NCBI RefSeq assembly: GCF_018324685.1
Contig: NZ_AP023354.1
Span: forward strand, 3,472,001 to 3,536,000
Direction of reading: 5' to 3'
Length of the DNA stretch: 64,000 nucleotides
Source: Actinocatenispora sera
Lineage (GTDB): Bacteria > Actinomycetota > Actinomycetes > Mycobacteriales > Micromonosporaceae
Shown: in pieces, positions 59,779-64,000 of the stretch
How positions within the stretch are numbered: the first letter of the stretch is position 1
Layout of the letters: each line of letters starts with the position of its first letter
Program-made: the position numbers and the translations under genes
The notes under the pieces: generated by a model
Told to the model about the DNA's origin: nothing
What the model saw: only the letters and a program-made list of their open reading frames with translations
Databases searched by the model: none

Positions 59779-59785
59779 TAGACGA

Positions 59786-59815
59786 TGCCGGTGCGCCCCG
59801 GCAGGCGCACCGGCA
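59786..59815 (-). terminator. second hairpin behind the toxin stop
   Basis: TGCCGGTGCGCC at 59786-59797 pairs with GGCGCACCGGCA at 59804-59815 (12 bp, 6-nt loop), starting 12 bp after the toxin stop. Together with 59737-59778 it forms a double hairpin. Confidence 0.8.
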
Positions 59816-59827
59816 CCACCGGGTGGA

Positions 59828-61750
59828 TCAGGCCGCGTGGCGGCCCTGCCGGCGCCGCCGGAACAGGTACACCAGGGCGAACCCGGCCGCCAGCAGCACC
59901 AGCCCGACCAGGATCGACGACCACAGCGGGGTGCCGGTCACCGGCAGCACCGGGCCGCCACCGCCCTGGCCCTCCGGCGGCGGCGAGGCGCCATCGCCGG
60001 CCTGAGCGACGGTCACCGTGCCGCCGGCCCAGGTCGTGTCGTCGTCCGGGTCCCGGGTCGGCGTGTCGATGGACTTGTCGACGGTCTTCGGCAGCTGCGG
60101 GTGCTTCGCGGTGAACTGCTGCTGCGACACCGGGGTCGACGGTGCCCGGGAGAAGTCCACGCCGCCGTAGTGGAACGAGTACGTCGTGCTCCCGACGACG
60201 ATGCTGCCGGTGGTGGCGTTGTACTCCTTCAGGTACTGGTTGTAGATGTCCCGCGGGTTCCACGGCGTCCGGGACACCCACGGGCCGAGGATGCCCTGGT
60301 CGATCAGGCGCCGGTACATGGTGTCGTGCTGGGCGCTGACCTGGCGGTACCACTCCGCGGCGACCCGGCTCAGGTACACCCGCCGCAGCGCGGCGAACCG
60401 GCTGTCGGAGTTGATCGCCTGTTCGACCTTGGGCACCAGCAGCTGCCGCAACACCTGCTGGTTGTAGTCGGCGCGGGCCTTGGTCTGGCCGGGGCAGGTG
60501 CGCTTGCCGGTCCTGGGGTCGGTGGTGTAGAGCGTCGCGGTCTGCACCTGCAACGGCGCGTCCAGGATGTACAGCGAGCCGTTGGTCTGCCGCACGCTCG
60601 CCGGCTTCGGCGAGATCCACGCCCGGTAGGACAGGCAGTGGTCGGAGTCCGGGCCGGCCAGGTAGGTCTTGCGGAAGAACTCCGCCCCGATCGGGGTGTC
60701 CGGGTTCTGCAGCTTGGTGAACTCTCGCTTGAGGTCCAGGTCGGAGGAGAGCAGCACCTTGCCGACGTCGGTCCGGGCCAACTGCGGGTCGATGATCTTG
60801 TCGGGCTGGGCCGGGTTCAGGTTGACCCAGAACGTCGACGGCTGCAGTTCCAGCCAGACGAAGAACGCGTCCGACTGCTCCCGGGCCTGCTGCAGCGCCT
60901 TGCCGCTGAGCGACCCGGTACCGGAGTTGAACGAGTACTTGATGCCCCGTGCCCCGTGCGTGTCGTTCGCGGACAGGTAGTTCAGCTGCACCGAGGACAG
61001 GTCGATGCCGCCCGGTTTGCTGGTCGGGATCGCGCCGCGCTGCACCCCCGCACCCTCGGGGTCGGCCGGGCTGCCCGGCGCGTCGAACACCGGCGGGCTC
61101 TTCGGATCGGTGAAGTTCGACCGGATCCCCATCCGGCCGAGCGGGTCGGTCATCTTCTGGTGCGCTTCTTGCTCGGCGAAGTGCCAGTTGATCGGGGTCT
61201 TGGTCGGCCCGGCGGCGTCGATCTGCCGGGTCGCCTCCGCCATCAGCCCGCGCCGGGCCTTCAGGTACTCGCCGTTCTTCTTCTGGTAGTCCAACAGGTA
61301 GGCGTACCGGGCGGCCTTGGCGTCGAGCAGCGCGCCGCGCGGCTTGCCCGCCCCGTTGTCGGCGTTCGGGTCGTACCCGTCGAACTCGACCCCGTCCCAG
61401 GTGCCGTTGGCGAAGCGCTTCGGCGTCCAGGTGTCGATGTCGAAGCCCGGCCTGCTCCGGGTCTCCGGCTTCGGCACCCAGTAGCCCATGCCCTCGTGGC
61501 CCGCGCTCTTGAACTGCTGCTCGTACTTCCAGGCCTGGCTGCCGGGTTTGGCGCCGCCGGCCTTGTTCGGCGCCGCGTACCACTTGCCGGGCCCGCCGCC
61601 GGTGTCGGCCGCGGCGGCGGCGGTGGCCGGTGCGCACAGCACCACGCACAGCACCGCGACCACTGCGGCCAGCAACCGGGTGAGGCGAGGCATCGGCGAC
61701 CGGGCGCTGCTGCGTCTGCGCAGGTCAGCACCCCGGGTCTGCACGTCCAT
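59828..61750 (-). CDS. LPXTG-anchored protein with N-terminal Tox-REase-5-like nuclease domain
   Basis: 640 residues from ATG 61750 (SD GGGGGA); ATG 61765 and ATG 61693 are alternatives. Seen: a signal peptide (about 20-48); a restriction-endonuclease-fold region (about 50-215) with WDGVEFDGYDPN (E122, D124), ALLDAKAARYAYLL (D143, K145) and PINWHFAEQEAHQKM (about 186-200); an unrecognised region of about 340 residues with GGIDLSSVQLNYLSAND and TTYSFHYGGVDF; then LPVTG at about 602-606, a transmembrane helix and RRRR tail. Known: Tox-REase-5 domains are nuclease toxins, usually at the C-terminus of long secreted proteins, paired with Imm52. Here the domain is N-terminal and the protein is predicted to be wall-anchored. 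Inferred: a surface nuclease toxin with its immunity gene immediately downstream. Confidence 0.75.
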   Translation of the reverse strand: MDVQTRGADLRRRSSARSPMPRLTRLLAAVVAVLCVVLCAPATAAAAADTGGGPGKWYAAPNKAGGAKPGSQAWKYEQQFKSAGHEGMGYWVPKPETRSRPGFDIDTWTPKRFANGTWDGVEFDGYDPNADNGAGKPRGALLDAKAARYAYLLDYQKKNGEYLKARRGLMAEATRQIDAAGPTKTPINWHFAEQEAHQKMTDPLGRMGIRSNFTDPKSPPVFDAPGSPADPEGAGVQRGAIPTSKPGGIDLSSVQLNYLSANDTHGARGIKYSFNSGTGSLSGKALQQAREQSDAFFVWLELQPSTFWVNLNPAQPDKIIDPQLARTDVGKVLLSSDLDLKREFTKLQNPDTPIGAEFFRKTYLAGPDSDHCLSYRAWISPKPASVRQTNGSLYILDAPLQVQTATLYTTDPRTGKRTCPGQTKARADYNQQVLRQLLVPKVEQAINSDSRFAALRRVYLSRVAAEWYRQVSAQHDTMYRRLIDQGILGPWVSRTPWNPRDIYNQYLKEYNATTGSIVVGSTTYSFHYGGVDFSRAPSTPVSQQQFTAKHPQLPKTVDKSIDTPTRDPDDDTTWAGGTVTVAQAGDGASPPPEGQGGGGPVLPVTGTPLWSSILVGLVLLAAGFALVYLFRRRRQGRHAA

Positions 61751-61758
61751 GAATCCCC

Positions 61759-61786
61759 CATGCACGTCGTTAAACGGACGTGCATG
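61759..61786. promoter_or_regulatory. 10-bp inverted repeat upstream of the toxin gene
   Basis: CATGCACGTC-GTTAAACG-GACGTGCATG is a perfect 10-bp inverted repeat with an 8-bp spacer. A third GCACGTCCATG half-site lies at 61741-61751 at the toxin start. It may be an operator controlling the toxin gene or an mRNA 5' hairpin. Confidence 0.6.
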
Positions 61787-61980
61787 TTGTATCAGGGCGA
61801 TGCCATCATGATCTTGGTAATAGTCAGCGACAGCGGTCTTGCCGGAAGAAACGGGCTGAAGGCCGGGATACCGGCATCAGTGGGCCGGCGACCCGGCTAC
61901 CGTGTGCGATTCCCAGCCGGCCCTGGCCGCCGGGGTGACGGGGAACGGCAGACCGGTCGGCCCCGGCGAGCGCGGCACAC

Positions 61981-62100
61981 GGGCCCGGCGCCGCACGAAG
62001 CGGCGCCCGCGAGCCCGGCGCCGCACGAAGCGGCGCCCGCGAGCCCGGCGCCGCACGAAGCGGCGCCCTCGGGCCCGGCGCCGCACGAAGCGGCGCCCGC
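61981..62100. repeat. four tandem 30-bp repeats, each an 8-bp-stem hairpin
   Basis: Units at 61981, 62011, 62041 and 62071 are nearly identical and contain GGCGCCGC-ACGAA-GCGGCGCC. They begin 8 bp downstream of the TetR stop (minus strand) and fill part of the 357-bp gap to the toxin gene. No coding frame is convincing on either strand. They may block read-through of the TetR transcript. Confidence 0.9.
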
Positions 62101-62107
62101 GAGCCCG

Positions 62108-62707
62108 TCATCCGTCTGCCGGCCAGGCCCGCAGCGCGAGCGCCGCGACCCGTTCGAGCTGCGCCCGGCCGACGCCGTCGCGGGCGGCCTGGGCGATGCC
62201 GGTGAGCGTGGTCAGCAGGTACCGGCCGAGGGCGGTGGCGTCGGTGTCGGCGGGCAGCCGACCGGCGGCGACGTCGGCCCGGATCTTCGCGGCGAACGCG
62301 GCGGCCTTGGCGTTGCGCACCCGCCGCAGCAGGTCGTGCACCTCGGTGTTGCCGGTGCTCGCGTCGCCGCTGGCGATCAGGCAGCCAGCGGGCAGGCCGC
62401 GACGGGTGTAGCGACTGGGGCCTTCGCGCAGCACCCGCGCCGCGGCGGCCCGGGCGGTGGGCTCCTCGGCCAGGGCCCGGTCGATGAACTCCCCGTACCG
62501 CGTGTCGTAGCGCCGCAGCGCCTCGGCGAACAGCTGCTTCTTGTCGCCGAAGGCGTGGTAGAGGCTGGGTGCGCCGATGCCGAGCTCGTCGGTCAGGTCG
62601 CGCATCGTGGTGGCCTCGTAGCCGTGCCGCCAGAACAGCCGGACCGCCTGGTCGAGCGCGGCGTCCCGGTCGAACGAGCGCGGCCGGCCGCGCGCTGCTG
62701 TTCCCAT
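62108..62707 (-). CDS. TetR family transcriptional regulator
   Basis: 199 residues from ATG 62707 (MGTAARGRPRSFDRDAALDQ); GTG 62713 is an alternative. Seen: HTH TMRDLTDELGIGAPSLYHAF (about 34-53), a canonical YHAFGDKKQLF hinge, and a TetR_C domain with GCLIASGDASTGNTEVHDLL and a conserved Cys. Known: this subgroup regulates an adjacent divergent dehydrogenase and often responds to electrophiles or aldehydes through the Cys. It is divergent from the SDR gene; an imperfect dyad lies between them (62715-62738). The hairpin array follows its stop. Confidence 0.92.
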   Translation of the reverse strand: MGTAARGRPRSFDRDAALDQAVRLFWRHGYEATTMRDLTDELGIGAPSLYHAFGDKKQLFAEALRRYDTRYGEFIDRALAEEPTARAAAARVLREGPSRYTRRGLPAGCLIASGDASTGNTEVHDLLRRVRNAKAAAFAAKIRADVAAGRLPADTDATALGRYLLTTLTGIAQAARDGVGRAQLERVAALALRAWPADG

Positions 62708-62714
62708 GCCCACA

Positions 62715-62738
62715 ATTGTATAGCGATAGTTAGACAAT
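62715..62738. promoter_or_regulatory. candidate operator between TetR and SDR
   Basis: ATTGTATAGCGA-TAGTTAGACAAT, a 24-bp imperfect dyad (9 of 12 pairs), lies between the two divergent starts in an AT-richer stretch. It overlaps probable promoter elements of both genes. Confidence 0.6.
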
Positions 62739-62785
62739 ATGCTAGGGTCCCGATCTGTAACGACCGTTAGAGAAAGGCACAAGTG

Positions 62786-63538
62786 ATGGGTGACCTGACG
62801 GGGCGCACGGCGCTGGTGACCGGCGCCGGCCGAGGGATCGGGCGGGCGATCGCGCTGCGGCTGGCAGCCGACGGCGCCCGGGTCGGCGTGCATTACGGCA
62901 CGAGCGCCGACGCGGCCGCGCAGACCGTCGCCGCGATCGAGGCCGGCGGCGGGCAGGCGTTCGGGTTCGGCGCCGAACTCGGCGTGCCCGGCGACACCGC
63001 GGCGCTGTGGGCGGCGTACGACCGGCACGCGGACGGCGTGGACATCCTGGTCAACAACGCCGGCGTGCTGGGCGGGCGGACGCCGTACGAACTGCTCGAC
63101 GCGGCGAGCTACGACCACGTCTTCGCGGTGAACACCCGGGCGCCGTTCTTCCTGATCCAGCAGGGGCTGTCCCGGCTGCGCGACGGCGGCCGGATCGTCA
63201 ACGTCTCGACCCGGTTCACGCACGGCGCGCGCAACCCGGACCTGCTCGCGTACACGATGTCGAAGGCGGCGCTCGACGCGCTCACCGCCACCCTGGCCAA
63301 GCAGCTCGGCGGCCGCGGCATCACCGTCAACGCGGTCGGCCCCGGCGCCACCGACACCGACATGAACGCGGCCCGGCTCGGTACCGAGCAGGGCCGGGCC
63401 GAGATCGCCGCGCTCTCGCCGCTGGGCCGCGTCGCGACGCCGGACGACATCGCCGCCGTCGTCGCGTTCCTGGCCTCGCCGGACGCGCGATGGGTCACCG
63501 GCCAGTGGATCGACGCGAGCGGCGGTTCGTTGCTCTGA
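62786..63538 (+). CDS. short-chain dehydrogenase/reductase
   Basis: 250 residues from ATG 62786 (GTG 62783 also possible; SD AGAAAGG). Seen: TALVTGAGRGIGRAIALRLA (NADPH-type Rossmann, about 8-27), VDILVNNAGVLGG, IVNVSTRFTH with the Ser region, YTMSKAALDAL with catalytic Tyr and Lys, and the C-terminal WVTGQWIDASGGSLL. A classical SDR of the standard length. The divergent TetR regulator probably induces it with its own substrate or a related electrophile. The substrate is unknown. Confidence 0.94.
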   Translation: MGDLTGRTALVTGAGRGIGRAIALRLAADGARVGVHYGTSADAAAQTVAAIEAGGGQAFGFGAELGVPGDTAALWAAYDRHADGVDILVNNAGVLGGRTPYELLDAASYDHVFAVNTRAPFFLIQQGLSRLRDGGRIVNVSTRFTHGARNPDLLAYTMSKAALDALTATLAKQLGGRGITVNAVGPGATDTDMNAARLGTEQGRAEIAALSPLGRVATPDDIAAVVAFLASPDARWVTGQWIDASGGSLL

Positions 63539-63627
63539 CCAGCACAGCGTGACGGCTCCGGGCCGTACCGTCGCAGGCTCGCGGGGAAGGTAGGCGGCGG
63601 CGGCGGTGCGGCTGGTGGTACGGAAGC

Positions 63628-64000
63628 ATGTCCGGTGTGTCGACACAGCAGACGACCCCCCGCCGCGCCGCCCTCGTCGTCGCCGTCGTGCTCGCGCTGG
63701 CCGCGGCCGGGTGCGGACCGGCCGCGTCCGGCGCCGACCCCGGGCCGACCAGCTCACCGAACGCGGTTGCCCTGGCGCAGCTGGCGAAGCTCACCGTCCG
63801 GGCGCCGGCGAGCATGGCCGGGTACCGCCGCGACCGGTTCGGTCCGGCCTGGGCCGACGTGGACCACAACGGCTGCGACACCCGGGACGACATCCTGGCC
63901 CGAGACCTCACCGGGGTGCGCCGGGACTCCGACGGGTGCACCGTGCGCTCCGGCAGCCTGCCCGACCCGTACACCGGCCGTACCATCGCGTTCCGGCGCG
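63628..64000 (+). CDS. HNH endonuclease family lipoprotein (partial, cut by window edge)
   Basis: An open frame from ATG 63628 runs to the end of the window (124 residues visible). Seen: a lipoprotein signal with LALAAAGC (Cys at about 28), a Pro/Ser/Gly spacer, then the secreted HNH/DUF1524 opening YRRDRFGPAWADVDHNGCDT, RDDILARDLTGVRRDSDGCT and SLPDPYTGRTIAFRR. The HNH motif itself would lie beyond the edge. Known: such secreted actinobacterial proteins are extracellular nucleases. It lies 89 bp after the SDR gene on the same strand. Confidence 0.8.
   Translation, partial: MSGVSTQQTTPRRAALVVAVVLALAAAGCGPAASGADPGPTSSPNAVALAQLAKLTVRAPASMAGYRRDRFGPAWADVDHNGCDTRDDILARDLTGVRRDSDGCTVRSGSLPDPYTGRTIAFRR

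Noticed and set aside
61981-62100. CRISPR array
   Set aside because: The 30-bp units abut each other with no spacers between them, and no cas genes are present.
59771-62770. 999-codon plus-strand open frame across the toxin gene and hairpin array
   Set aside because: Opposite to the toxin coding strand; the APHEAAP repeats it encodes come from the hairpin array and the remaining composition is typical of shadow frames.
1-64000. tRNA or rRNA genes
   Set aside because: No cloverleaf with TTCGANNC-type arms or rRNA-like conserved stretch was recognised; a covariance search would settle it.

Overview
The window is very GC-rich, uses GTG, ATG and occasional TTG starts, and has third codon positions dominated by G and C. 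It carries actinobacterial hallmarks: an actinobacterial SOS box (TCGAAC-N4-GTTCGA), the lexA / LysM protein / nrdR / B12-dependent nrdJ block, an SCP2/FadE/FadA2/FabG4/MaoC lipid locus, LPXTG surface proteins and a Tat-exported amidase. Gene content and order fit a filamentous actinomycete, most likely Micromonosporaceae. That placement is from recall of neighbourhoods, and the genus is not proven.

Layout. 1-24.4 kb is largely a conserved chromosomal backbone: a DUF349 gene (cut by the left edge), a class III dioxygenase-like gene with miaA, dapF, malic enzyme, hflX, a membrane beta-propeller protein, lexA, an SOS-type LysM protein, nrdR and nrdJ. Accessory genes are inserted between miaA and dapF: a secreted GH92 mannosidase, an asparaginase, and a PLP decarboxylase / GNAT (frameshifted) / DUF6875 operon. 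From 24.4 to 36.6 kb the genes are mixed: NTF2-like and MerR genes, a 5'-truncated amidohydrolase, a GNAT, pgi, an orphan Trp-rich leader-like peptide, a secreted CpdB-type nucleotidase, a response regulator / histidine kinase / TAXI lipoprotein operon, a secreted lysozyme-like protein and a methyltransferase. hrpA, a MerR/DUF2306 pair and a Tat-exported PGRP amidase fill 36.7-43.7 kb.

43.9-57.8 kb is a lipid or cyclic-ketone metabolism region in two parts. The first is an overlapping flavin monooxygenase / hydrolase / SDR operon with a divergent TetR and a 19-bp palindromic operator. The second is a FadA2-FadD-single-MCE operon divergent from FabG4-MaoC, followed by a TetR gene divergent from SCP2-acyl-CoA dehydrogenase. 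Both divergent promoters of the second part carry paired copies of the same 16-bp operator (CTTACT-CGCA-AGTAAG type). This indicates one TetR regulon combining fatty-acid or steroid activation, beta-oxidation-like steps and a possible lipid-binding MCE protein.

57.8-62.1 kb is a cell-surface region: two LPXTG proteins flank an Imm52-like gene. The larger LPXTG protein carries an N-terminal restriction-endonuclease-fold (Tox-REase-5-like) domain, which is the reverse of the usual polymorphic-toxin layout. Two strong hairpins separate toxin and immunity genes, and a four-copy 30-bp hairpin array lies upstream. The right end has a TetR/SDR divergent pair and the start of a secreted HNH-nuclease lipoprotein cut by the window edge. 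No rRNA, tRNA, CRISPR array, integrase or transposase was recognised.
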